This document shows positions 34,032 to 41,974 of a stretch of 64,000 nt of DNA, in pieces; the first letter of the stretch is position 1, and the number at the start of each line of letters is the position of its first letter. The stretch is taken from contig JAUYRZ010000015.1 in assembly GCA_030695565.1 (NCBI GenBank), positions 62,001 to 126,000 on the forward strand. The letters are read 5' to 3'. Made by a program: the position numbers and the translations under genes. The DNA is from Archangium sp. (lineage in GTDB: Bacteria; Myxococcota; Myxococcia; Myxococcales; Myxococcaceae). The notes under the pieces are model-generated. The model ran no database searches. It was not told the origin of the DNA and saw only the letters and a program-made list of their open reading frames with translations.

Positions 34032-35060
34032 TTAAGGCTTCGCGAACTCGACCGTCGAGAACGAGGTGATGAACTTCTCCAGCGGCATCGTGAAGATACC
34101 GTCGTCGCGCCCATCATGCCCGGGCTCGCGTTCTCCCCAGGGGTTGCGCAGGGAAACGAGCTTCTGCCCGTTCTTCTCTTCCACGCCGAGCAGGGTGTAC
34201 GCGTGATCCGCCACCACGCCGCTCTCTGACGGGTCCCACGGCTTACTCAGCGCCACCACGCAGCCGCCGCCGGCCGTCGCCTTCTTCAGCTCGGCAAACA
34301 GCTGGGCAGGTTTCGAGTCGGAGGTCACCACGAAGAACTCGGGCGTGACGCCGGTGAGCGCCTCGAGCGCGGTGGAGGACATGCCGGCTTCGATGGCGTC
34401 GAACCCACCCTTCCAGGTGGCGTAGGCCTTCTCGAAGATCATCGGCCACAGCTCTCTGGTCTCACGTGCCGACGCGTACTCGAGCCGGCCCGAACGGTTG
34501 GCGAAGGTGCCGTCGATGGTCACCGAGACCGGCCTCTTCACGCCCTTCTGGTTCTCGAAGAAGGTGACCGTGTACGTGCCGTCGCGGTTGGTCTTCACCG
34601 CTTTGGCGAGCAGCTCGGGGTGCGTCTTGGCGACCGAAGCGAGCGCGGCGATGAAGTAGCAATCACCGACCTGACCCTGCAGCGCGTCGTCGACGCCGAA
34701 GCCTTTGACCGTGAGCTCGCCGGGCCGCGCGTCGTACGTGACGCCGGCCTTCTTGCTGTCTTCGGTGAGCTTCGGTTGTTTGGGCTGGGTCTTGAGCCCG
34801 GTGTCGCCGGCGATCTTCGCGAGGCTCTCCATCTCGCCGTGCACGAACGCGACGAGCTTCGCGCGCGCGGCGGGATCGAAGGATCGTTTCTTTCGATCGA
34901 CGAAGCCCGAGAGGTAGTGGGCTTCGACTTCGCTGAAGTGGCCGTTCTTCGCGTTCTTGATCAACGCGTCGGCTTCTTTGACCGTCACGCGCCCGTCCGA
35001 CATCACGCCGTCGAGCTTCGCGCGGTAGCGGGTGGCTTCTTTGTCGATCTTGGAACCCAT
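34032..35060 (-). CDS. calpain-like (C2) cysteine protease
   Basis: A 342-aa soluble protein. Residues 1-100 are helical, with an EF-hand-like or prodomain-like stretch (DGVMSDGRVTVKEADALIKNA). The protease domain follows with the calpain triad: Cys134 in QGQVGDCYFIAALAS, His286 in ADHAYTLLGV and Asn306 in SLRNPWGE. All three are intact. Calpains are uncommon in bacteria but recur in Myxococcota. It lies nine bases upstream of the radical SAM gene, so it probably leads the protease cluster operon. Whether calcium controls it cannot be read, though the N-terminal loop (Asp, Asp, Arg/Thr, Glu spacing) is suggestive. Confidence 0.9.
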   Translation of the reverse strand: MGSKIDKEATRYRAKLDGVMSDGRVTVKEADALIKNAKNGHFSEVEAHYLSGFVDRKKRSFDPAARAKLVAFVHGEMESLAKIAGDTGLKTQPKQPKLTEDSKKAGVTYDARPGELTVKGFGVDDALQGQVGDCYFIAALASVAKTHPELLAKAVKTNRDGTYTVTFFENQKGVKRPVSVTIDGTFANRSGRLEYASARETRELWPMIFEKAYATWKGGFDAIEAGMSSTALEALTGVTPEFFVVTSDSKPAQLFAELKKATAGGGCVVALSKPWDPSESGVVADHAYTLLGVEEKNGQKLVSLRNPWGEREPGHDGRDDGIFTMPLEKFITSFSTVEFAKP

Positions 35061-35115
35061 CGAGCGAGCCTAGCGCGGAGGGGTTTTCAAAGGCCAAATC
35101 GCTTTGTGGGCGAGG

Positions 35116-35151
35116 CCCTGACCCCGACCCTCTCCCAGAGGGAGTTGAGAG
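35116..35151. repeat. palindromic repeat copy 8, degenerate
   Basis: Arm CCCTGACCCCGA, then CCCTCTCCC facing an eroded GAGGGAGTTGAGAG. It lies between the calpain start and the end of the phosphofructokinase gene. Confidence 0.75.
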
Positions 35152-36237
35152 TCAGAGGGCGAGCACACCCGACGCCTGCGTCATCAGCGCCACGCGGCGT
35201 TTGGTCACCGGAGAGCTGCCATCGATCAACGCCCGCGTTTCTTCCAGCACGCGCTCGAGCGAGAAGCGCACCACCGAGCTGTCGGCCGTCGGCGTGCCAC
35301 CCGAGACCGGAGGCAACCAACCCACCATCTCGTCGGTGGCGCCCTTGAGAATCGAGTTGAGCGCTCCGAAACCCAGCCGGCCCGCCACCGCACGATCCTG
35401 ATAGCTCGGGTTGCCCCCGCGCACGACGTGCCCCAGCACCGTGCCGCGGATCTCCAGGCTCGGCAGCTCTTCCTTCATGCGCTCTTCCGTGTGCCGCACC
35501 AACCGGGTGCAGGGCACCGACACGCCTTCGGCCTTGATGATCAAGATGCGCCGCTTGCCGCGCGCGAAGCCGCTCAAGATCACCTGCCGCACGTCATCGA
35601 CCAGCTGATCTTCCGTCTTGCCTGATTCACGAATGAGCACTGCATCGGCGGCCATGGCGATCGCGCTGGCCATGGCGAGGTAGCCACAATCGCGGCCCAT
35701 CACCTCGACCACGAAGGCGCGGCGGTGTGCCCGGGCCGTGTCGCTGATGCGATCGCACGCCTCGACGATGGTGTTGAGCGCGGTGTCCACGCCCAGCGAC
35801 GTCGAGGTACAGCCGATGTCGTTGTCGATGGAGCCCGGAATCCCCATCACCTTGATCCCCGACTCGGCCGCGAAGGCGTGCGCGCCAGTCAGGCTGCCGT
35901 TGCCGCCGATCACGATGAGCCCCTCGGCGTCGAGCTTGCGCAGCTGATCCGCGGCCACCGCCCGGCCCGCCTGTTCACGAAACCGCGCCGAACGCGCCGA
36001 GCCGATGATGGTGCCGCCCTGCCCGCCCGCGGCGTCGACCTCGATGTCCACCGAGACCGCACCGTCGCTGAGCACCCGGGTCAGCTCACGGAAGTGGCCG
36101 TCGATCAGCCCGTCGTAGCCATCGAGCGTGCCGAAGACCTGCAGCCCCTGCGCAGCGCCCAGCTTGGCGATGGCCCGCAAAGCGGCGTTCATTCCGGGCG
36201 AGTCGCCACCAGAGGTCAACACCACGATTCGTTTCAT
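35152..36237 (-). CDS. pfkA: 6-phosphofructokinase
   Basis: A 361-aa protein from ATG 36237, longer than E. coli PfkA (320 aa). Landmarks are LTSGGDSPGMNAALRA at the start, IGGNGSLTGA, PGSIDNDI with the catalytic Asp, VEVMGRDCGYLA, and GHVVRGGNP. It phosphorylates fructose-6-phosphate, following the isomerase encoded nearby. The usual GGDGS metal/nucleotide loop reads GGNGS, and PGTIDND reads PGSIDND. The Gly after the Asn argues for ATP rather than pyrophosphate as donor by family rule. The region around residues 55-80 (DIEVDAAGGQGGT) also differs from E. coli. It is divergent from the FHA-sigma54 activator. Confidence 0.92.
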   Translation of the reverse strand: MKRIVVLTSGGDSPGMNAALRAIAKLGAAQGLQVFGTLDGYDGLIDGHFRELTRVLSDGAVSVDIEVDAAGGQGGTIIGSARSARFREQAGRAVAADQLRKLDAEGLIVIGGNGSLTGAHAFAAESGIKVMGIPGSIDNDIGCTSTSLGVDTALNTIVEACDRISDTARAHRRAFVVEVMGRDCGYLAMASAIAMAADAVLIRESGKTEDQLVDDVRQVILSGFARGKRRILIIKAEGVSVPCTRLVRHTEERMKEELPSLEIRGTVLGHVVRGGNPSYQDRAVAGRLGFGALNSILKGATDEMVGWLPPVSGGTPTADSSVVRFSLERVLEETRALIDGSSPVTKRRVALMTQASGVLAL

Positions 36238-36286
36238 TCGAAGCAGGTTACCTGAGCCCAACGCTGGCGACTGCTATACCCAGCAC

Positions 36287-37711
36287 ATGACGCGGAAGGG
36301 CCGGGGGCCCCTGGAAGACGAGGATGACGATCACTCGACTCGGGCCACGAGCCTCGAGCTCAAGCCGCTGCCCGTGCCCGCGCCCCATTCCGCGCCCAAG
36401 AAGCCCGACGACAAGACGCTGCAGGTGGGCTCGGGCTACCGGCTGGCGCCTTCGGTGTTGGGCTTCGCGCTCACCTGGAGAGACGACCGGGTGCTGGTCA
36501 CCGACGGCCGCGCCCAGTTGGGCAGTGGTGAAGGCAACACGCTGGTGATCGGCGATGCCACCGCGTCGCGGTTTCACTGCGAGCTGCGCATCGAAGACAA
36601 CCGCGTGCTGGTGCGCGACCTCGGCAGCACCAACGGCACCTTCGTCGACGGCGTGCGCATTCGAGAGGCCTACCTCAAGGACGGCTCGCGGCTGAAGCTG
36701 GGCACCGCCGAGGTGAGCTTCGAGCTGGAGGGCACGCGGCACTTCCTCCCGGTCTCCGATGCGTCGACCTTCGGTGAGCTGGTGGGGCCCTCCTCGGTGA
36801 TGCGGCAGCTGTTCAGCGTGCTGGAGAAAGCGGCGCGCAGCGACACCACGCTCATCCTCGATGGCGAGACCGGCACCGGGAAGACGCGGGCGGCCTCGGC
36901 GATTCACGAGAAGAGCGCGCGGGCCCACAAGCCGTTCCTGGTGGTCGACTGCGGTGCGCTGCCCCCCACGCTGCTCGAGGCCGAGCTGTTCGGTCATGAG
37001 AAGGGCGCCTTCACCGGGGCGGTCAATCGCCGCGTGGGCGTCTTCGAAGAAGCCGAAGGCGGCACGGTGCTGCTCGATGAGATCGGCGAGATGCCGCTCG
37101 AGCTGCAGCCGCGCCTGCTGCGCGTGCTCGAGGAGAAACAGATCAAGCGGCTGGGCCAGAACAAGTTCACGCCCATCGACGTGCGCATCCTCGCGGCCAC
37201 GCACCGAGATCTGCGCGCCGAGGTGAACGCCGGCAAGTTCCGCGCAGACCTCTACTTCCGTCTCGCGGTGGTGCGCGTCACCGTGCCCTCGTTGAGAGAC
37301 CGCCTGGCCGATCTTCCCGCCATCGCCCGCACCGTGCTCGCCCAGCTCGGCGCGACTCAACGCACGCACCCGCGGTTGTTCGAGGAGACGTTTCTCGCCT
37401 CGCTCTCGCGCGCTGACTGGCCGGGCAACGTGCGGGAGCTGCGCAACCACCTCGAGCGCTGCATGTTGTTCGACGAGGAGATGCCGCTGGGTGAACGCGC
37501 GGCCAGCGGCGCCGCGAGCACTCCGGAGTCGTGGAGTGGGCTGTCGCTCACCTCGGCGCGGCAGCGGATGATCGAGCAGTTCGAGCGCGCGTACCTGGCG
37601 CAGCTGCTGGAGCGGCATGAAGGCAAGGTCAGCCTGGCGGCGAAGGAGGCTGAGGTCGATCGGGTGTATTTGTACCGACTGCTTCGGAAGTACGGGTTGA
37701 AGGCGAAGTAG
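36287..37711 (+). CDS. FHA-domain sigma54-dependent transcriptional activator
   Basis: A 474-aa protein. Residues 1-45 are acidic and Pro-rich. An FHA domain covers about 65-150 (LVIGDATASRFHCEL, DLGSTNGTFVDG). A sigma54-interaction AAA+ domain covers about 163-400: Walker A GETGTGKT (193-200), the sigma54 loop GAFTGA (240-245), Walker B GTVLLDEIGEM. The Fis-type helix-turn-helix is at the C-terminus (GKVSLAAKEAEVDRVYLYRLLRK). FHA-sigma54 activators are a myxobacterial hallmark and respond to Ser/Thr phosphorylation; the kinase is not in this window. A TATACC hexamer lies about ten bases before the ATG, suggesting a very short leader. Confidence 0.95.
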   Translation: MTRKGRGPLEDEDDDHSTRATSLELKPLPVPAPHSAPKKPDDKTLQVGSGYRLAPSVLGFALTWRDDRVLVTDGRAQLGSGEGNTLVIGDATASRFHCELRIEDNRVLVRDLGSTNGTFVDGVRIREAYLKDGSRLKLGTAEVSFELEGTRHFLPVSDASTFGELVGPSSVMRQLFSVLEKAARSDTTLILDGETGTGKTRAASAIHEKSARAHKPFLVVDCGALPPTLLEAELFGHEKGAFTGAVNRRVGVFEEAEGGTVLLDEIGEMPLELQPRLLRVLEEKQIKRLGQNKFTPIDVRILAATHRDLRAEVNAGKFRADLYFRLAVVRVTVPSLRDRLADLPAIARTVLAQLGATQRTHPRLFEETFLASLSRADWPGNVRELRNHLERCMLFDEEMPLGERAASGAASTPESWSGLSLTSARQRMIEQFERAYLAQLLERHEGKVSLAAKEAEVDRVYLYRLLRKYGLKAK

Positions 37712-37713
37712 GG

Positions 37714-37755
37714 CCCTCACCCCGACCCTGCGCGACCGGCTTCGCAGGGCGAGGG
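37714..37755. repeat. palindromic repeat copy 9, variant
   Basis: Arm CCCTCACCCCGA then stem CCCTGCG/CGCAGGG with a longer loop and a GCGAGGG end. It sits between the convergent sigma54-activator and kup genes. Confidence 0.8.
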
Positions 37756-37758
37756 GGT

Positions 37759-39699
37759 TCAGAGTTCGACCTGGGCGCCCAGCTCGACCACGCGGTTCGG
37801 CGGCAACCGGAAGTAGGCGGTGGCCGGCCTCGCGTTCTTCGACATCCAGCCGAACAGCGCCTTGCGCCATTGCGGCATGCCGCCGCGCGAGGTGGCCAGC
37901 AGCGTCTCGCGACCCAGGAAGTACGAGGTGTCCATCTCGCGCAGCTCCAGGCCCGCCTGCGCGAGCTTCTGCAGCAACACCGGGACCTCAGGCGTCTCCA
38001 TGAAACCGAAGTTCGCTCGCACGCGAAAGAAGCCGTTGCTCATGGGCGTCGCGGTGAGGCGCTCCGCGTCAGGCACGTGCGGCTCGTCGGCCGTCTGCAC
38101 GGTCAGCAGCACCACCCGCGCGTGAACCACCTTGTTGTGTTTGAAGTTGTGCAGCAGCGCAGGGGGCGTGCCGTCTGCGTTGCCGGTCATGAAGACCGCC
38201 GTGCCGGGCACTCTGACGACCCGGGTCTGCTCCAACGACTCGAGGAATGACTCGAGGGGCAGCGCACTCTCACGCAACCGATCCTCCAGGAGCGTGCGCC
38301 CGCGCCGCCACGTCTTCATGAGCGCGAAGATGGCGGCTGCCAGCAACATCGGGAACCAACCACCGTCGAAGAACTTCACCGCGTTCGCCGCGAGGAACGC
38401 GGCATCGATGACGATGAAGGTGCCAAACACCAGCAACGCCGCCGGCGCGCTCCAGCGCCACAGGTCGCGCGCCGTGAGGTACGCCAGCGCTGCCGTGATG
38501 ACCATCGTGCTGGCGACCGCGATTCCGTACGCAGCCGCCAGACTGCTCGAGGTGCGAAAGCTGAGCACCAGACCCAGCACGGCCACCAGCAGCGCCCAGT
38601 TCACGGCCGGCACGTAGATTTGGCCTATCTCCGTCGCAGAGGTGTGCACGATCTCGAGGCGCGGGCAGAAGCCGAGCTGCACCGCCTGTCGCGTCAGAGA
38701 AAAGGCGCCCGAGATGACGGCCTGCGAAGCGATGCACGCGGCTGCCGTGGAGAGCCCCACCAGCGGCAGCACGGCCCAGGACGGCGCCAGGAGGTAGAAC
38801 GGGTTCGTCACCGCCGAAGGGTCTCCGAGAATCAGCGCGCCCTGGCCGAAGTAGTTGAGCACCAGCGCCGGCAGCACGAGCGCGAACCACGCCAGCCGAA
38901 TCGGCTTCGCGCCGAAGTGGCCCATGTCGGCGTAGAGCGCCTCGCTGCCCGTCACCACCAGGAAGACCGCGCCCAGCACGAAGAAGCCTTGCCAACCATG
39001 CAGGAGAAAGAACTCCACCGCATAGACCGGGTTGAGCGCAGCCAGCACCGAGGGGTTCTGCGCGATGCCCCTCACACCCAGTAGAGAAAGGGTGAAGAAC
39101 CACAGCAGCGTGACCGGCCCGAAGATCGCCCCCACCGCGCCGGTGCCCTTGCGCTGAATGAGAAAGATCGCCACCAGGATGCCCAGCGAGATCGGCACGA
39201 TGAAGGGGTGAAACCGCGGCTGGTACACCGCGATGCCCTCGAGCGCGCTGAGCACCGAGATGGCCGGCGTGATGATGCCGTCGCCGTAGAGCAGCGCCGC
39301 CCCGAAGATGCCCAGGGCCAACACCGCCAACCGCAGCTTCGGCCCGCGCTTCGAGACCTTCTGAACCAGGGCCATCAACGCCAGAATGCCGCCCTCGCCG
39401 CGGTTGTCAGCCCGTAGGATCAACGCGAGGTACTTGAGCGTCACCACCACCACGAGCACCCAGAAAATGAGCGAAAGCACACCCAGAACGTTCGCCGGGG
39501 TGACCGGCAGCGGCGCGTGGCCGGTGAAACACTCGCGCATCGCGTAGAGCGGGCTGGTGCCGATGTCGCCGTAGACGACGCCCAGCGCGCCCAGCGACAT
39601 GGTGAGCAGGTAGCGGGTGGACGACTTGTCAGCGTCGGCCGAGTGGGAATGCGGAGGTTCGTCAGCGGGTGCGGCGTCTTGAGGCGCTTCAGCAGGCAT
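37759..39699 (-). CDS. kup: KUP-family potassium uptake transporter
   Basis: A 646-aa membrane protein. The family signature is at the first helix (GALGVVYGDIGTSPLYAMRE), with LRADNRGEGGILAL after helix 2. About twelve membrane helices follow, then a cytosolic C-terminal domain (about 490-646). Residues 1-27 are a soluble Pro/Ala/His-rich extension. KUP transporters take up K+ with protons. It is divergent from a small membrane protein and a kdpD/kdpE-like pair. The shared upstream region carries CATCAAG repeats typical of response-regulator sites, so regulation by that pair is likely (inference). Confidence 0.95.
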   Translation of the reverse strand: MPAEAPQDAAPADEPPHSHSADADKSSTRYLLTMSLGALGVVYGDIGTSPLYAMRECFTGHAPLPVTPANVLGVLSLIFWVLVVVVTLKYLALILRADNRGEGGILALMALVQKVSKRGPKLRLAVLALGIFGAALLYGDGIITPAISVLSALEGIAVYQPRFHPFIVPISLGILVAIFLIQRKGTGAVGAIFGPVTLLWFFTLSLLGVRGIAQNPSVLAALNPVYAVEFFLLHGWQGFFVLGAVFLVVTGSEALYADMGHFGAKPIRLAWFALVLPALVLNYFGQGALILGDPSAVTNPFYLLAPSWAVLPLVGLSTAAACIASQAVISGAFSLTRQAVQLGFCPRLEIVHTSATEIGQIYVPAVNWALLVAVLGLVLSFRTSSSLAAAYGIAVASTMVITAALAYLTARDLWRWSAPAALLVFGTFIVIDAAFLAANAVKFFDGGWFPMLLAAAIFALMKTWRRGRTLLEDRLRESALPLESFLESLEQTRVVRVPGTAVFMTGNADGTPPALLHNFKHNKVVHARVVLLTVQTADEPHVPDAERLTATPMSNGFFRVRANFGFMETPEVPVLLQKLAQAGLELREMDTSYFLGRETLLATSRGGMPQWRKALFGWMSKNARPATAYFRLPPNRVVELGAQVEL

Positions 39700-39721
39700 G
39701 CGGCGGGCGTAGTGATACCCG

Positions 39722-39771
39722 CATCAAGAGGACGTATGAACCCGGCTGCTCCACATCAAGGAAACATCAAG
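39722..39771. promoter_or_regulatory. CATCAAG direct repeats, putative KdpE-like operator
   Basis: CATCAAG occurs at 39722-39728, 39754-39760 and 39765-39771. The last two are a 7-base repeat with a 4-base spacer, the usual spacing for OmpR/PhoB-family regulators. The block lies 23-72 bases before the kup start and upstream of the kdpDE-like genes. Confidence 0.5.
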
Positions 39772-39789
39772 ACCGCGCCCTGAGGTCTT
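39769..39789. promoter_or_regulatory. inverted repeat AAGACC/GGTCTT next to the CATCAAG block
   Basis: AAGACC (39769-39774) and GGTCTT (39784-39789) are separated by nine bases. TTGATG follows directly, so CATCAAGACC is partly mirrored. It may extend the operator. Confidence 0.35.
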
Positions 39790-39850
39790 GTTGATGCGCG
39801 CGCGCCTTCATTTGAGAAAGCCTTGATTCGAGGCCCGGTACATCCCGCTG

Positions 39851-40093
39851 ATGTCCCAGGCGACCGCAGGCGTGCTCGAGCTCTACCTGGCCATCGAGGA
39901 GGCCCGCGCCGAGCGTTCCCGCCGCGTTCACCTCACCGCGCTGCTGTCGGCGCCCCTCTTCGTGGCCGTGTGGTGGCCGACGCTGCTGTCCGACGTGGGT
40001 CGCCGGGCGGTGCTCACCTTCTGGGCTTTCAGTGCGCTCTCGGCGTGCTGGGCCCTCGCGCTGGAATGGCGCCTGCGCTTGCGCAGCACATGA
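39851..40093 (+). CDS. small two-helix membrane protein
   Basis: An 80-aa protein. A short acidic/basic N-terminal helix (LAIEEARAERSRRVH) is followed by two hydrophobic segments (about 30-45 and 53-72) and a basic end. No family is recognised. It is the first gene before the kdpD-like kinase (25 bases between), so it may belong to the potassium signalling unit, for example as a sensor accessory. This is inferred from position. Confidence 0.6.
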   Translation: MSQATAGVLELYLAIEEARAERSRRVHLTALLSAPLFVAVWWPTLLSDVGRRAVLTFWAFSALSACWALALEWRLRLRST

Positions 40094-40118
40094 ACAGAGA
40101 GCGCTGTATGACGAGCGC

Positions 40119-41183
40119 ATGCAAGTGCCCCGGAGTCTCATCGGCCGCAACGTGCTGCTGACGGTGGCGTTGATCGCGCTGGCCACGGCCATCGGCCACC
40201 TCGCGCGAGATCACTTCGCGGCGCCCGACTTCGTGATGCTCTACCTGCTGGTGGTCGTCGTCGCCGCGACCCGCTTCGGCCGCAAACCCGCGCTGCTCGC
40301 TTCGGGGCTGTCGGTGCTCGCCTACGACTTCTTCTTCGTCACGCCCAACTTCACCTTCGCCGTCGCCGATGAGCGGCACCTGCTCACCTTCGCCACGCTG
40401 TTCATCGTGAGCCTGTCCATCAGTGCGCTCGCGGAGACCGCACGTTCGTCGTCGCTCAAGGCCCAGACGGAAGAGATGCGCAGCTCGTTGTTGAGCGCGG
40501 TCTCGCACGATCTCCGCACGCCGCTGGCCGCCATCACGGGCGCGGCCACCACGCTCAAGGAGAACGCCGCCACCCTCGCTCCCGCGACCCGGGATGAGCT
40601 GATCGACGCCATCTGCGTGGAGGCCGAGCGGCTGGAGCGGCTGGTCGGCAACCTCCTCGACATGTCGCGGCTGCAGTCAGGCGTGCTCGAGGTGAAGCGC
40701 GAGTGGGTGCCGCTCGAAGAAGTGATCGGCGCCGCGCTGGGTTTCGTCGAAGGCGCGCTCGGAGCCCGGCCCATTCGCACCCGGCTGCCTGCCGACCTGC
40801 CGCTGATCCCGGTCGACCCCGTGCTGCTCGAGCAGGTGTTCCGCAACCTGCTCGACAACGTGGCCAAGTACACGCCCGCGGGGACCCCGGTGGAGCTCGC
40901 CGCGCGGGCCGTCGAAGGCGGCGTGGAGGTGGTGGTGGAAGACGAAGGCCCGGGCCTCGCACCGGGCACGGAGCAGAAGGTGTTCGAGAAGTTCTTTCGA
41001 GGGGCGCACCCCGGCACGCAGGGCGCGGGGCTGGGGCTCGCCATCTGCAAGGGCATCATCGACGCGCATGGGGGCACGCTGCGTGCGGGCACCTCGGCCC
41101 GAGGCGGAGCGCGCTTCACCCTGACGATCCCACTCGTCGGCGTGGCCCCTCAGGTTCCGCACGAAGTGGAGACAGCGACATGA
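40119..41183 (+). CDS. KdpD-like sensor histidine kinase lacking the N-terminal sensor half
   Basis: A 354-aa protein from ATG 40119. Residues 10-105 hold the four-helix DUF4118 membrane domain typical of KdpD (DFVMLYLLVVVVAATRFG, LAYDFFFVTPNFTF). The HisKA box follows with His130 (SAVSHDLRTPLAA) and the ATPase domain with NLLDN, EDEGPGL and GAGLGLAI. Full-length KdpD has about 400 additional N-terminal residues with the KdpD/UspA domains, all missing here, and no remnant is seen upstream. It should autophosphorylate and pass phosphate to the KdpE-like protein encoded next (ATGA overlap). No kdpFABC genes are present; the adjacent potassium gene is kup. Confidence 0.9.
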   Translation: MQVPRSLIGRNVLLTVALIALATAIGHLARDHFAAPDFVMLYLLVVVVAATRFGRKPALLASGLSVLAYDFFFVTPNFTFAVADERHLLTFATLFIVSLSISALAETARSSSLKAQTEEMRSSLLSAVSHDLRTPLAAITGAATTLKENAATLAPATRDELIDAICVEAERLERLVGNLLDMSRLQSGVLEVKREWVPLEEVIGAALGFVEGALGARPIRTRLPADLPLIPVDPVLLEQVFRNLLDNVAKYTPAGTPVELAARAVEGGVEVVVEDEGPGLAPGTEQKVFEKFFRGAHPGTQGAGLGLAICKGIIDAHGGTLRAGTSARGGARFTLTIPLVGVAPQVPHEVETAT

Positions 41184-41890
41184 GTTCGTCCGAGCCGACG
41201 GTGTTGCTGATCGACGACGAAGTGCAGATGCGGCGGTTTCTGCGCGCCTCCCTCAGCGCGAGCGGCTTCAAGCTGATCGAAGCGGGCACGGCCGCCGAGG
41301 GGCTCTCGTTGGCCGCCAGTCACAACCCCGAGCTGATCCTGCTCGACCTGGGGTTGCCTGATGAAGACGGGGTGAACGTGACGCGCACGCTCCGTGAGTG
41401 GACGCGCGTGCCCATCATCGTCATCTCGGCGCGCGGGCGGGAAGCGAGCAAGGTCGAGGCCCTCGATGCGGGCGCTGACGACTACCTCACCAAGCCCTTC
41501 GGCGTCAGCGAGCTGCTCGCGCGCATGCGGGTGGCGCTCCGGCACGCGGCGCACGCAGGGGGTGCACCCGAGCCGGTCTTCGAAGTCGGAGCCCTTCGCC
41601 TCGATCTCGCGCGACGCGAGGTCACGCTCAACGGCGAAGACGTGCACCTGACGCCGCTCGAATACCGGCTGTTGAGCCTGCTCGCCCAGCACGCAGGCAA
41701 GGTGCTCACCCACAGCCACATTCTCAAAGAGGTCTGGGGCCCGGGCCACGCGGCGCAGACGCACTACCTGCGGGTCTACATGGCTCAGCTGCGGCGCAAG
41801 CTGGAGCCCGATCCCGCGCGGCCCCGGCTGCTGATGACCGAGCCCGGCGTCGGCTACCGCCTGAAGGATGAACCGACCTCGAGACGCTGA
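41180..41890 (+). CDS. KdpE-like OmpR-family response regulator
   Basis: A 236-aa protein. The receiver has the acidic pair Asp12/Asp13, phosphoacceptor Asp56 (LILLDLGLP), a conserved Ser (IVISARG) and Lys in TKPFG. The C-terminal winged helix (about 125-230) has LTPLEYRLLSLLAQHAGKVLTH and TEPGVGYRL. Its start overlaps the kinase stop (ATGA, 41180-41183). OmpR-family proteins bind pairs of 7-base direct repeats, matching the CATCAAG block before kup. Likely target genes are therefore kup and its own operon (inference). Confidence 0.92.
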   Translation: MSSSEPTVLLIDDEVQMRRFLRASLSASGFKLIEAGTAAEGLSLAASHNPELILLDLGLPDEDGVNVTRTLREWTRVPIIVISARGREASKVEALDAGADDYLTKPFGVSELLARMRVALRHAAHAGGAPEPVFEVGALRLDLARREVTLNGEDVHLTPLEYRLLSLLAQHAGKVLTHSHILKEVWGPGHAAQTHYLRVYMAQLRRKLEPDPARPRLLMTEPGVGYRLKDEPTSRR

Positions 41891-41974
41891 GGCAGGGGTG
41901 ACTCCCAGTTACAGGGAGGCCGACCAGAAAAAGCAGCATGGACACGCGCAGGGCCCCGCCCGATAAAAGGGAGC

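Noticed and set aside
36248-37870. 540-aa minus-strand open frame
   Set aside because: Shadow of the FHA-sigma54 activator, whose motifs are unmistakable on the plus strand.
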